DNA of 64,000 nt from Amaurobius ferox (taxonomy: Eukaryota; Arthropoda; Arachnida; Araneae; Amaurobiidae): NCBI GenBank assembly GCA_951213105.1, contig OX578146.1, forward strand, positions 113,192,127 through 113,256,126, given 5' to 3'. Below are positions 32,401-44,460 of this stretch, one piece after another. A program made the translations under genes and the position numbers. The notes below the pieces were generated by a model. That model saw nothing but the letters and a program-made list of their open reading frames with translations. It was not told where the DNA came from and did no database searches. Every line of letters starts with the position of its first letter. Within the stretch, counting starts at the first letter, position 1.

Positions 32401-32636
32401 TCAGTCAGATCAGTATATATTATATAGGTAAAATGCTGATAATTTTAATTATATGTTCGCGGTTCGCGTTTGTGAAATTGTGTTTAAATGTATTCTTTGC
32501 ATATTTAATTAATCATAGTGCTTGTTTTGAATTCTGAATGCAGGTGTTCTGAAAGGAATGTAATATGCGATGTTCCCCTACCCAATTTTAAGCATTTCAC
32601 TAATTTTAAGGATTTCACATTTAACTAAAGATTCAG

Positions 32637-33110
32637 ATTATAGAATGAGATATAGCCGACACTTTTTAGAATGATATATAGACTACATTTTTTAGAATAA
32701 GATATAGACCACACATTTTAGAATGAGATATAGACTACACTTTTTAGAATAAGATATAAACTACTCTTTTTAGTATGACATATAATCTACACTTTTTAGA
32801 ATGATATATATATACTACACTTTTTAGAATGAGATATACGCTGCACTTTTAAGAATGATATACAGACTACACATTTTAGAATGAGATATAGACTACACAT
32901 TTTAGAATGAGATATAGACTACACGTTTTAGAATGAGATACTAACTACATTTTTTAGAATGATATATAGACTACACTTTTTAGAATGAGATATGCGCTGC
33001 ACTTTTAAGAATGAGATATAGACTATACTTTTTAGAATGAGATATAAACTACACATTTTAGAATGAGATATAGACTACACATTTTAGAATGAGATATAGG
33101 CTGCACATTT
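32637..33110. repeat. 26-bp minisatellite, about 18 units
   Basis: Unit ATTTTAGAATGAGATATAGA plus CTACAC, repeated from 32637 to 33110 with frequent variants (CACTTTTTAG, AATGATATATAG, GCGCTGCAC). Neighbouring units share variants in places. Non-coding. Confidence 0.93.
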
Positions 33111-36100
33111 GCTAACGGACGTCATGTACCCGGATCGTATATACGCCCCGCATGCTTATTTAGAAGCTATTATGTCAGTACAGAAACTAATTAATTTTTT
33201 TTCTATGTAGACGTATCGTTAAAGCCTAGTTTGACTTTCGATATTCAAATTGTCACCCTTCCCCACCCAAGTATCAAATCCTAGTTTCTATTTATGCTAG
33301 AGCTTAGATTTAACGACTGTACTTTTTAGCTTGGGGAAACAAACACAGTGTTTCTGGGTTGTACATACCCCACATTATTATTTAGAATTTATTATGTCAG
33401 TGTAGAAATGTACTTATTTTTTGTTCTAAATGGACGTATCGTTAAAACGTCGTTTTTAGAAATATGCTCTGGTGTAATTAAAATCAGAGGTTTGCATTAT
33501 AAATCCTGGACAACGTCTGGTATTTGTGTTGGTAGGAATATAAGCTTCAAAACTTCGGAAAATATTATACTCGTGCATATTTAAAAATTAGCGGTTGTTG
33601 AGCTTTTCAGTCGAAATTGAAATTTAAATTGCATCAGATTAGTATCATAGTATCACTAAGTATAAAATACGAGAGAAATCTTCACAGATAATATTCTATA
33701 TCATGACATGTATTTGGACCTCTTTTATGGATACATTCTCATGGGATATGTCTTTCTCTGTCACCACACCTACATTATAATAAACAGTGCTTTAATAGAG
33801 ATTACGGTAAAAGTACTATATTCATGAAAAATTACACTTATAGCAAAGGACATATTATTCTGAACATTCAAATTCAACAAAATTCATCTTTAGACACATT
33901 TTATATCTCTAAATAATTTAAAAGACTAACGGCAGACGATTTCCAAGAAATAGAGCATTGAATTTTTTTTTTCAAATTACTTCCTTCCAGAATAAGTGCC
34001 CATCTTCGGACTACGCGTCCGAAGGAAAAAATACAAAACAAATGCAGGCCTCCGAATAAAAAGAGTTTCTTAATCTCTATCGTAAAAGCTCTTCGAAGCT
34101 TTTTCGAGGGTTTTTTCGAAAGATTCTGATCCTCTTCTTTCCCAAAAATAGCGTCGATGTTGTTTTCGGTATTATGTGCTCTCTGAGCTGCAGTGCCACT
34201 TCTAGAAATCTATCTTTCTTTCTTTACTCCTTTTGAGTAACTTTACTCCATTTTGTTTTGAGAATAAGCAAGTATTTACTGCATTTCAATACATCAAATT
34301 TCTTTGTAGCATATCATAAGAATAACCGGTAATAGGAATTTGAACTTAAGTTTCCATTTAAATTTAAAATGAAATAATATTTTGTCAGAGTCCGTCAAAA
34401 GAAACACTTATCATTGCGTATAGATTTACTTTATCGATGTTCAGATATGTTCAGAATAAGTATATTATGGATATTTCAGTAGTTTTAAGCATTTTAACGT
34501 CTGCACTTTAAAGCAATTATGTTTTTTTAGCATGCAAACTTTTTTTATTTAAATCAAACATTTATTGTGGGATTTTGACAACAGAACATAGCTATTTCGT
34601 CAAATGTAGGATGTGATGTATAAATTAAATTTAGTGTTCATAATGTGACGCAAATTGAATAAAAATTAAAATGTTTCAAGAGGCAAAAGTGTACATAATT
34701 TTACACGGAATTTGACTTCATTGTGAGCTGTTTATATTAAGTTACTTCTTTGTGTAACATTTGTGTACTTTTATTGATGTCCTCGTGCAACACATAGACA
34801 TAAATTGATTGAGCACTCATTCGTCAACAAAAAATTGCTTGTACCGATTTTGCACAGAGAGACCAGTACACGGACTGTACTACATTTTTTTCCTATTTGA
34901 CAGTCTTGAAACTGTCTATAATTTCAATTTGACTTTTAAGTATTTTTCACACGAAAACAAAGTTTTCTTTATAGCAAGTAACGAAACATATCAACACTTA
35001 TTAGCACTGACCTGAATGGAAAAATTGGATAGAATATTTTTATTCCCCTGATTAGAACTCAAATGAATAGAATTTTATGATATTTAGGCTTATTTTTTTT
35101 TGGAAGATAATGATAATTGATATGACAATTTTGATAGCATATAGAATATGGAGGATATTGATAATTTGAACATCATCATGTAGCTTAAAGGTTTCAAAAT
35201 AGTTTATAACATAGATAGTCTAAATGCATCCGATTCTTTGGCTTCTTTGAGCTGTTGCTAAATTGAAAAAAAAAATCTAATTTGGGCAGTCCATGACTTT
35301 CCTTATTCGTATATATTTCTAATCATATTTCTTGGTGCAGTAGTTTAAGTTTTATTACATAAAATAAAACATAAAATTGATATATTTTTAATTATATTAA
35401 ATTTGTTTCATTTTTCCTGTGGCGACTTACGTCATTTTAAAACGACCCAAATTACAGAACAATAAATACATAAATAAATAAATTAATTAAGAGATATTTT
35501 GGAGTAATAGAGTGGGATTAATCCCTTTGCCGTCAAAAACTACGTATGGATGAAGTATTTAATTAGCATATTTAAGAGTATTTAGTGTTTTGTTTATATT
35601 TTGATTTTTTAGGGCCATTTTGAAAAATAATGTCGGTTCTATTTTTACAAATAGTACCAAATATAACCTAAAAATTTCCTCGAATATTTTCTGAATTAAC
35701 CCATATTTCCTCATCGTCCTAAAAATAGGACAACACACATAAGTGGTCTTTATATAAATTCTTTTGCATATTTTAATTCAATTTAAAGACAATATATTGT
35801 TTAAGAATCCATTAAATATGTATTTGCCTTTGTCACAAGTTTAAATTGATGTTGGATATTTTTTATTAAGTTTTTAATATGGCGATTCTTGCAGATTTTT
35901 TTTTTGCATTTCAATGCACAAGTTTTTTATAAGTTTTGAGCACCAAGAAAAAACATACATATAAATTTATTTAGGTAATATTCCATACTTTTATACCAGT
36001 AAAAAAGGATTGTCAAAAAATTTATCTAGAGGATTGTTCTATGCCATATATATCTAGAGGATGGACCATTGTCCTATATTTAGGACAGCCTAAAACCGAT

Positions 36101-36210
36101 CAAACTAATAAAAGTTTGGTAAGTTTTTGATTCTATGTGTATACATAGGCTTAGAGAAACAGACATTAAAGATTTTATAAAAAATATTAAATTTTTCAAT
36201 GCTTGGTACA
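33111..36210. other. AT-rich stretch, no gene recognised
   Basis: Frames at 33348-33584 and 34809-35015 have no recognised domain. A short inverted TG-family fragment lies at about 35262-35312 (AATCTAATTTGGGCAGTCCA, TGACTTTCCTTATTCG). Around 35712-35735 and 36073-36088 the palindromic words GTCCTAAAAATAGGAC and GTCCTATATTTAGGAC are 350 bp apart. I cannot assign them to an element. Confidence 0.5.
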
Positions 36211-36214
36211 ATAT

Positions 36215-36392
36215 GGGTTAAAATGGACGCAGACGCATGGACACAAACACACACGGATGTTATGTTAAAAATAATATATTAGTGATCTCAAGAGTCATAT
36301 ACATGTAGATTCTTCAGAAACTCGAGCTCTGATTTGCGATCTTGTTCAAATATTTTCCCTTCGCATTCCTATTTATTGCAGGGAAAGTAAAA
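36215..36392 (-). repeat. Truncated TG-family copy, minus strand
   Basis: Inverse of the family's 5' part: ACACAAACACACACGGATGT, AGAAACTCGAGCTCTGATTT and CTATTTATTGCAGGGAAAGT. The 3' two thirds are missing. Confidence 0.65.
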
Positions 36393-36539
36393 GATAACTT
36401 TTAAATCGTTTTTACGAAATATTTTAAAAGAAAATCTTTATTATTAATTAGAATTTTGAGGAAGATAATATTTTTTTCATTTCGCTAAAAATTTAAAGAG
36501 ACTCAATCGAAAATACCTCATCGCTACCATTCTGCCTCC

Positions 36540-36800
36540 CGTACGTACGTTTCATTAAGAACACATTATCCAGCAAGAGAGAAACTCCCACAGAGCGCGA
36601 TGGATGACCGGATGTCCGGCAGAATAATGGACTTGCCGGATATTAACCTGGGGGCAAAGTTTACGTAAGGAACTGGGGATGCTAAGTGTCCCGCTATTAG
36701 AGGAAAATATTGTTAGTGGCATTTGAGCTTTGTTGACGGTATTGTTCTAATGAGAAATCGAATACTTGGGGAGTGCATATCGATTAGATTCGGTGAATAA
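36540..36800 (+). repeat. Four-copy dispersed repeat, copy 1
   Basis: CATTAAGAACACATTATCCA, GATGACCGGATGTCCGGCAG, GCCGGATATTAACCTGGGGG and CATATCGATTAGATTCGGTG recur with changes at 42940-43160 and 44230-44460, and in inverse at 63690-63800. Non-coding. The conserved GATGTCCGG / CCGGATAT words stand out from the AT-rich background. Confidence 0.8.
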
Positions 36801-36967
36801 GATAGACAGTTAAGGAAAACTATGTAAAACATCGCTAGGAATACGATTTCGCTCAATGACATACAAAAAAGTGAATGGAGAAAAAGTATTTAAAACAGTA
36901 AAAATGTTTAATGCAAACTCTGTAAAAGTATTCGAATTATCTAGAATTTTTACTTTCTCTCCATATA

Positions 36968-38412
36968 CAGGCTGTCCCAAAATGATTGAAACGCGCTTTA
37001 ATTCTTTACCTGTGTGGAGATAAGTGGACAATGTAAATTGCAAAAAATGTTGAAAGTAAGGTGGGAAATAAGACTACCCTAATGAAATTGACCTCCTATT
37101 AATTTTCAAAAATTTACACTTTTTCAATTTTTATACGACCCTCTTAATATCCCTCTTTTACGACCCTCTTTTATACGACCCTCAAATTTAGTCAATCAGA
37201 AGATTTTTATTTTTAATGCAACAAGATCATTAAAAAAACCGCATATCTGTATCTTTAAAATTGAGCTAGTTATATTTAATTGAAAACTGAACATTGTGAA
37301 GGACTGAACAAGGATTATATATCAAATTAGAAATGTAAATTTGTGACATATCACAAAAAAGTTAAAACTGGATGATAATACATAGGAGACATTTTACATA
37401 GGAGATATAATACATAGGAGACATTTTTGCGAATTCCATGTAGGCTCACGATGCAATCACAGATTCATAAGTACTTTTCACATTGAGACATGAAATTTTT
37501 TATTTGAAGCAATTAAAATAAATAAGTAGACAAATGCAAGTATGTATTTGGTTTTGAAATTTACCATAATTTTTCAAAACGAAGAATAGAACTCACAGAC
37601 GATTTTTTCTTTCCTTTAACTCTAATTTAGCCGTTTCAAATGTTTACAGTAGAATAACTAAAAAAAAAACTACGAAAGAATGAAATGCAGACGATTTATT
37701 TTTTAATTTACGTATTTAGTCCCCGTATTATTTCTATTCAATATAACTTAAATTTTAATATTATACCAAAATAAAGAAGATTAGATATCATTCAGTGAAT
37801 CGTCAGCATGTTTAGTTCTGAATTGACGAATTAGGAACACGTAACTGGTTCTGCATTATGGTATTTTTAACAAATAACGAGCTTTTCGGATTAACAATGA
37901 TTTATGCCCTGTGTAATAAAAACAACACCACAACCGCTTAGTGAGTACCACTGCTTTATATGATCTCTGTCTGTGTATTGCTTTATTTAGATGCATTTGT
38001 GATAAAAAATTTTGACACATATTAATGTATTTTTGATCTAAACAATTACCATCGTCAATTTGTTTATGATCCCTATTTTCACTGATGAAACAGCCTTTCA
38101 CATGGTACGGAAAAGTGGCATAAGTCAGATTTTTTCCTTTATCATAATTCAGTTGATTTTAAAGATACAGATATGATGTTTTTTAATGATCTTATTGCAT
38201 TAAAAATACAAATTTTCTGATTGACCAAATTTGTCTAAGGGAGTCGTATAAAAATTTAAAAAGTGTAACTTTTTGAAAATTAATGGAAGGACTATTTCAT
38301 TAACGTAGTCTTATTTTCTGCCTTACTTTCAACATTTTTGAAATTTACATTATCCACTTATCTCCAACAGGTAAAGAATTAAAATTTGTTTCAATCTTTT
38401 TGGGACACTCTG
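36968..38412. mobile_element. Mariner-type MITE with 0.3-kb inverted repeats
   Basis: Flanked by TA (36966-36967 and 38413-38414). The ends are CAGGCTGTCCCAAAATGATT and its mirror TTTTTGGGACACTCTG. The inverted repeats extend about 320 bp inwards through GTGGAGATAAGTGGACAATG / CATTATCCACTTATCTCCAA and CAATCAGAAGATTTTTATTT / AAATTTTCTGATTGACCAAA. The CAGGGTGTCCC-type terminus next to TA is typical of mariner/Tc1-type MITEs. Internal frames (for example 37856-38101) show no transposase motif. Confidence 0.9.
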
Positions 38413-39062
38413 TATAGTATAAAATATAAAGTATTGTGGCAGGGTTGAAAATTGGCTTTCCGATGGAAAGCACTTTTCAATCATCCTTGAACTGAACTTG
38501 AATTGAACGTTTTGGATATGATGCGTTTTGTACAGTTGCAAGTATCATCAAATATATCACAGGTAAATTGCAATGTGTAACATGTTGCAATTGCAATGTG
38601 TAACATGTTGCAATTGCAATATGTATCTATAAATTTGGCGACTGATTTGTCAAAATAACTAATTTCTTGTATACATAATTTGTCGCCAACTTCAGAACTT
38701 TTTGAATGTGATGTTAAATGGACAAAAATGTGGCCAAAGAGGTAAAAATGAAACTTGAATTGGGAAAACTAAGCTAAATTTATGAATAAATAATTAACAT
38801 ATTTTAATATATTGGAGTACATGTTTAGCAAAGGTTAGCAACATTTACAATTGTTCAGTTATATTTCGCGCAAATTTAAGTTAATTAAGTTCTTCAAAGT
38901 AATTTTACATGATGTCCTCTAGAGAAGTATCAAATGCCAGTGTACTTTTCAATGATAAAACATTTTGCCATATATCTCGCCAATGATTATTTCGTATTGA
39001 ATAAAGTGAAGCACTTGCATTGTATAGGGAAAGTCATATGCTGCCCACATAGGATCTCTTAA
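38413..39062 (+). repeat. TG-family copy without the TG tract
   Basis: Starts with TATAAAGTATTGTGGCAGGG immediately after the MITE, continues with CATCCTTGAACTGAACTTGA, and ends in the family signature AGTCATATGCTGCCCACATA near 39030-39050. An internal duplication of CAATTGCAATGTGTAACATG lies at about 38560-38625. Confidence 0.7.
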
Positions 39063-39136
39063 TAAACAATTATGTTAAATTAAAAAGTTTTCTGTAAATT
39101 GTAATTTCGTTCAACCCAAAACTTTTAGTTTAAAAT

Positions 39137-39494
39137 AGGAGCCAACGGCTCTACCGTGCTGAAAACACCGGTCCTCGTTAGATCACCGAAGTTAGGCAGC
39201 ATCGGGAGCGGTTAGTATTTGGGTGGGTGACCACCTGGAAACATCGTGCACTGTTGGCTCATTTCAGTTGACATGGCGGTCAAACTGTCAAGGCGAGCGT
39301 TTCCAGCGATTGATCGGCCGCCACGTTGTGGGTTCGAGTTCCACGTAAGACATGGATGTTGTGGGCGCAGTGTGTTTCGCCCCCCTCTGATGCGCCTGGG
39401 GCAACATCCCTGGATGGCTAAATGGTTCACGATTTCGGCCCGTACATAGAGCAAAATGATGTAAGTCTAGTGCCTGGCCATTGGGGAAAAAAAG
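39137..39494 (+). mobile_element. 5S-headed SINE with a different, tRNA-like body
   Basis: Target duplication TAGTTTAAAAT at 39126-39136 and 39495-39505. A 118-bp 5S-like head (39141-39258) is followed by a tRNA-like module. Its A-box-like part is near ATGGCGGTCAAACTGTCAAG and its B-box-like part is GTGGGTTCGAGTTCCAC. The body that follows (GATGCGCCTGGGGCAACATC, GGATGGCTAAATGGTTCACG) is unrelated to the body of the other 5S-SINEs here, and the tail is A-rich (GGGGAAAAAAAG). Both frames reported across it (39212-39454, 39246-39449) are shadows. Confidence 0.93.
39141..39258 (+). rRNA. 5S-rRNA-like SINE head (pseudogene)
   Basis: 118 bp from GCCAACGGCTCTACCGTG to GCACTGTTGGC, with the internal control region GATCACCGAAGTTAGGCAGC. 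It carries more substitutions than the heads at 24.6 and 58.7 kb but has the same length. Confidence 0.88.
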
Positions 39495-39758
39495 TAGTTT
39501 AAAATTGAGATTAGATTTATATACTGTATAATTTATTTAATTCTAACATTAAATATAAATTTCTGGAGCATAAGTATCTACTCAACTTTCTCATGCATTC
39601 ATGTTTAGATCTAATTCTATCACAATTAGTACATATCAGAATACCAAAATCGTTTATTTTCCTAATTTCTCTTCATGTTATTCTTTAAAATATTTCATAA
39701 TAACCCTGCCAAAGTTTATTTTTAGAAGTTGGCAACAGTTTAGTTGATAAATTGCATG

Positions 39759-40064
39759 CATTTACTGTATTAAATACGAACTATTTTATTACCATTTACT
39801 GTATTAAATACGAACTATTTTATTACCATTTACTGTATTAAATACGAACTATTTTATTACCATTTACTGTATTAAATACGAACTATTTTATTACCATTTA
39901 CTGTATTAAATACGAACTATTTTATTACCATTTACTGTATTAAATACGAACTATTTTATTACCATTTACTGTATTAAATACGAACTATTTTATTACCATT
40001 TACTGTATTAAATACGAACTATTTTATTACCATTTACTGTATTAAATACGAACTATTTTATTAC
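39759..40064. repeat. 34-bp minisatellite, 9 units, essentially identical
   Basis: Unit CATTTACTGTATTAAATACG plus AACTATTTTATTAC. Nine consecutive units fill exactly 306 bp and I see no base difference between them. The contrast with the older, degenerate arrays in this window implies a very recent expansion, or an assembly estimate of the copy number. Confidence 0.96.
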
Positions 40065-40424
40065 CATTAAAGGGACCGGAACCAACCTATCTTGTCCATT
40101 TTTTAATTCCGTGTTCATTTTGCTCAGTAACTAAGAATTTTTCTCAGTAACTATAAATAATCCCTCGTTCATTTTTCTACCCGTAAAAAATTTTTCACAG
40201 CTTAAAAATATAATACTTTTACACATTTTAATATATCATTTTTAATTTCCTTCAGAAGTTTTTCAAATTATTTTGCTTCTAACGTCACAATTTTAACCAA
40301 AACCAAGACATTTATTTTTGTTGAAACAGGAACGACTCACTTTCAATATTTTAAGTTAAAATGCATACACACATGCTCTGAATCTTACATAATAAAGGAA
40401 GATGTTTGTGTATGTATGTGTGCA

Positions 40425-40520
40425 GTCTGTAGCAATAAATATAAGCATCGTACGGGCATGAAATTTGGTACACAATTACTTGAAGACTCGGGAAGGTACA
40501 CCTCGGCGTTATTCTTTTCA
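40425..40520 (+). repeat. Dispersed repeat fragment, copy 2 (partner at 16605-16700)
   Basis: GCATCGTACGGGCATGAAAT then TTGGTACACAATTACTTGAA match the first copy. It is preceded by a TG-rich stretch (40395-40430). Confidence 0.55.
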
Positions 40521-40883
40521 AATTCGATTTAATTTTGTTATGTTTATCATTTTCGCGAAAATCGGTTCCTTAGCGACCTAAAATATCATCATATCATCGC
40601 ATCGTGACATCATCGAAAATATCGAAAAATTATCTTCAAAGCAAACTTCTGTTTCAAACATATTCGTTAAGAATAACGTTTCATTCAATCTAAATTCAGG
40701 AAAAGCAAATGGAAAAGGAAATGAATTATAAACAGTAAAATCTTATTAATGCAAACTCTATAAAAACATTCGAATTATCTGCACCGGGATTATGAACGGA
40801 GTCCATACGATGAATATATAAATTTTAATGAATTAAAAAAATATACATACTTTTCGTGCGTTTAAAACATCTCCGATTTTATA

Positions 40884-41282
40884 TTGCGATACATAGAAAT
40901 TGATTTGCAATCCATAGTTACTTTTTTTCACCAGCTACTTAAAATATCACAGACCACTCCAGAAAAAAATTCACAAACCCATCAGTTGATTAATAATAAA
41001 TTTTTTATCCGAGTCATGCCTGATTTTTTGAACGAATTTCGCAAGCTATCGGACTACATTCGAGGAACCACTCATTTTGTCGTAGTGGAGTGGATATTTT
41101 GGGAGGGACTGGGAGAGGGAGCAGGAGGATTTCCTCGGTATAGCTCGTTTCATGAACGGTGTGTTGAATATACGGGCAAATGTGATTCTCATATATTTTA
41201 TTTTTGCGGAGAGTGCGTGGGGATTTATTTATGCAATTTTAGGATCGAATCCATTTTAAATGTGTTCAAATGCATTATTTAA
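40884..41282 (+). CDS. Unrecognised 132-codon open frame
   Basis: One of the longest frames outside transposon genes. The N-terminal half is AT-driven (Ile, Lys, Asn, Gln). The middle part (41030-41160) is richer in Gly, Glu and Arg and contains VVVEWIFWEGLGEGAGGF. No domain, signal peptide or membrane topology that I recognise. A chance frame is the more likely reading; a diverged exon cannot be excluded. Confidence 0.12.
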   Translation: MRYIEIDLQSIVTFFHQLLKISQTTPEKNSQTHQLINNKFFIRVMPDFLNEFRKLSDYIRGTTHFVVVEWIFWEGLGEGAGGFPRYSSFHERCVEYTGKCDSHIFYFCGECVGIYLCNFRIESILNVFKCII

Positions 41283-41867
41283 GCATCGGTGCTTATTTAA
41301 TTATTTATACGTAGTGGGCACTTATTTAGAACCCGGGCAAAGTCAGGTAATTCGTTCTTGTATATCATAAATGTTTAAAAGTGCTGTGCCCCCTAGTTAT
41401 TGAGAAAAAGCAATCTAAACAGTTAAAAAAAAACATTCAGAGAGAAAACAGCGAGAAAAAAAAAAGCAAAAGTACTCTAGATTATGTGGGCGGATTATGG
41501 AAACAAAGAAAAAAAGTTTTTAACTTCTATTTTGCGGATTAACTAATGTGATGCATCGTCGGAAAGACAGTATTCTGAATGATTTAAATCAAGGAGGTTC
41601 AATTTCGTGTTCAATTCAGGTTCAATTTCGGGTGTGAATTAAAATTATTTTTTACTTTTCTATTGCGGTCCCGCCGAGTAAAGTAGGGCATTAAAGAATT
41701 TACATTTTCCCCATAATTTATGTTTTGTTGTCTGTCAATCGTTTGATGTTTGCTTACTTTGTAGTTGCCGCGTTATATAATATATCCTGTTATTTATTTA
41801 TTCTTTTTAGTTCTAAGAGATTTGTGCAGTAAAATGCTTAAGGCATATATATGTATATATCTGCTTT

Positions 41868-41870
41868 GAG

Positions 41871-41909
<39 letters not shown>

Positions 41910-41910
41910 A
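41868..41910. repeat. Compound (CT)n(TA)n microsatellite
   Basis: A run of CT dinucleotides passes directly into a run of TA dinucleotides. Confidence 0.95.
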
Positions 41911-42445
41911 GAAAAAAAGGTTTGAAGATCCAATGAAAGAAAAGTAAGAATCTGTAACGCGAAAATTCAAATATCTAACAGGCTTACGAAATAAAAGTCT
42001 AAATCAACAAATCCTCAAGCAAATGGAAAAAAAAAAAAACAAATAAATAAAATAAATATCGAATCAACAAGTCAATGAAAAGTATCAAATTACAAAGGTA
42101 TGGAATAGAAAAAATAATAACAAATATATACACGTGTACAAGGCTCTAAGCCTAAATCATGAATTGTTTGTTCACTTCCACAAAAATCGTATTCATGCCC
42201 AAGTTTTTTGTAGAAGCAAACACAAAAATGTATATTTCTGAAGAAATAGACAGATTATACCTATAAACTATTTCTACTTGGACGACATACATAAAAAATA
42301 AAAATAAAAGGAAAAATGGATACCAAAAAACGGACTGAATAAACACACTAACCTAGTAAGCATGGGAACACAGAAAGAAGTGACAAGTGTTGCCATTCAC
42401 AAAAGAATAAGATATACTGTTGCCATTCGTAAGAAATAAATAACA

Positions 42446-42448
<3 letters not shown>

Positions 42449-42508
<60 letters not shown>
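42449..42508. repeat. (TA)n microsatellite
   Basis: About 60 bp of alternating TA. The Tyr/Ile run of the frame 42348-42578 is its translation and is not a protein. Confidence 0.97.
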
Positions 42509-42511
<3 letters not shown>

Positions 42512-42855
42512 CGAATTGTATGGCTGTCCTGATGAGAATGCAATTTCGAACTAACCGCCATTTTTTGTGGGGTTTCAATTGATTGTTATCTATTCTTAAT
42601 CTCTTATCTTAAGCTGATTGTTATTGCCTATTCTCATTTTTGCCGAGTTTTATTTTTATTTATTTTTATATACTTTTAATTGTGATTTTTGAATCCTAAT
42701 ATTCTTCTCATCCCCCTTTCCATTGTAGTGATATGTTACCTTCTCTCTTTATCCTTATTCTTGGCCTATAGTTACTCATTTGTAACAGATATGCTAGAGA
42801 TGGGTTTTTTTGTACATACAGTAGTTTATGCATTATTTTCGATTAAAATCCTTTA

Positions 42856-42859
<4 letters not shown>

Positions 42860-42895
<36 letters not shown>
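42860..42895. repeat. (TA)n microsatellite
   Basis: About 36 bp of alternating TA, just upstream of copy 2 of the four-copy dispersed repeat. Confidence 0.97.
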
Positions 42896-42898
<3 letters not shown>

Positions 42899-42939
42899 AC
42901 AACTTTACATCACAACTCATCAACGTTAGACGATTTTCT

Positions 42940-43160
42940 CGCCTGCGGGCATTTTATTAAAAACACATTATACAAAGAGAGAGGACCTTTCTCTCCAGAG
43001 TACGAAAGATGACCGGACGTCCGGTTTAATAATGGGCATGCCGGATATTAACCTGAGGCCAATGATTGCTCAAGGAACTCGTGATGCTTTGTCCATCTAA
43101 AAGATATCGTGGATTTTCGAACATTTGACAGCGTATATCGATTAGACTTTGTAGATAAAG
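42940..43160 (+). repeat. Four-copy dispersed repeat, copy 2
   Basis: GATGACCGGACGTCCGGTTT, GCCGGATATTAACCTGAGGC and CGTATATCGATTAGACTTTG correspond in order to copy 1 at 36540-36800. Confidence 0.8.
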
Positions 43161-44229
43161 TGAAGGTAAATGAATATAAAATGAAGCTGATGTTTAAGTT
43201 TGAAATTTGCTTATGGTTGTTTCGTCCGATCAAAAGCCTGGGTGTGATATTGAGATCAGGTAAGATTGTTAATGACAGAATATACCCAGGGTGTTCCTTT
43301 TGAAACGCAATTGAAATTCCATTCTGCAATGCATGTAAAATCTCTGAAATTTTTTTTATAAGAGAAATACATTTTTGAACAGTTATTTAATCTCTCTAAA
43401 CTGGAAAATGCAAGTGTGCTAGTGATGGAATATTATCTTTTGTTGGAAGTAATGATTACTTTTAACGGTTTATTTTAGTCATTGTAGCTTACAGTAGCGT
43501 TGCCAGAATGTTGTTCTTTTTTTTGAGGGGGGGGGGGGGAGTTGGTAACCAAATATTGTTATTCCTACTTTTTTAAATTTCATGTCTTTGAACTTTAGAG
43601 TGAATTATAATGGGTTCCTGGGAAGGATTTTGACCTGGAAATAGCCAAGCGACCAATGGTCGCGCCACTTCCGGTACATATAAAGTAAAGCATATATAAA
43701 GTAAACTTAGTATGTATATAAAATAAACTTAGTATGTATATAAATACGAAGCGATCCCCTTTATAAAAGGCACACCATCCAAAATATCTCTTCTTCGAAA
43801 AATTGTCAAATCGTTTGATGGTCTAATAACATATCCCTCACCCCCTCCATTTCATCATCATACAATAATAAGTATTTGCGAGGATCTTTGAACGCTATTC
43901 ATTAAAAAGAAATCAAACTAAATTTTTGTGTGGTTAATCAGGTAAGTCGGGAACCAGATAAATAAGACTGCTTATACAAAATCAGTGAAATCCTATTAAT
44001 TATACAGAAAAGCAACAGTTTTGTGTTTTCCAGGGACCCAGTAGAAAAAGTATGTAGAAAAGTATATAGAAAATGTGTGGATTATCCAGTGTAAAAGTTA
44101 TGAAGCACGAAACATTTTGGTTTACCTTTGATAATTTTGTGTTATAATCGAATCAAAAATATCTTTTGTCCCATTCATATTTATCTGCTCTTTAGAAACT
44201 TCAACGCACATTTAAACTCTAAATTGTCA

Positions 44230-44460
44230 GAAAGCTCTCTCTCTCCTGCCAGAGTTTCATTTAAAAGGACATTATCCACCAGGAAGGACCATCAAGGAAG
44301 GGAGTGTCCACTATGGACGATCCTACATTTAGCTTAATGTACCTGCCGGATATAGGAGGGCACACTTCGTCATTTCAGCAGAGTTTGTGATATTATCCTG
44401 AACCGAATCTCAACGTTTTCCAGCGCAGATCGATTAAGATGGGTGAATAAAGATAAATCT
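44230..44460 (+). repeat. Four-copy dispersed repeat, copy 3
   Basis: AAAAGGACATTATCCACCAG, CCTGCCGGATATAGGAGGGC and GCAGATCGATTAAGATGGGTG match copies 1 and 2, with larger divergence in the middle. Confidence 0.7.

Noticed and set aside
35520..36110. Possible piggyBac-like element from TTAATCCCTTTGCCGTC to the GTCCTATATTTAGGAC words
   Set aside because: I could not find a matching right terminus or transposase frame. Two palindromic words and one TTAA are not enough.
37856..38101. 81-codon minus frame inside the 1.45-kb MITE
   Set aside because: No transposase motif, catalytic triad or DNA-binding pattern. The interior of a non-autonomous element is not expected to code.
38413..39062. TG-family copy as part of the adjacent MITE
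   Set aside because: The MITE's TA-flanked terminus at 38412 is clear, and the TG-family blocks recur elsewhere without the MITE. They are neighbours, not one element.
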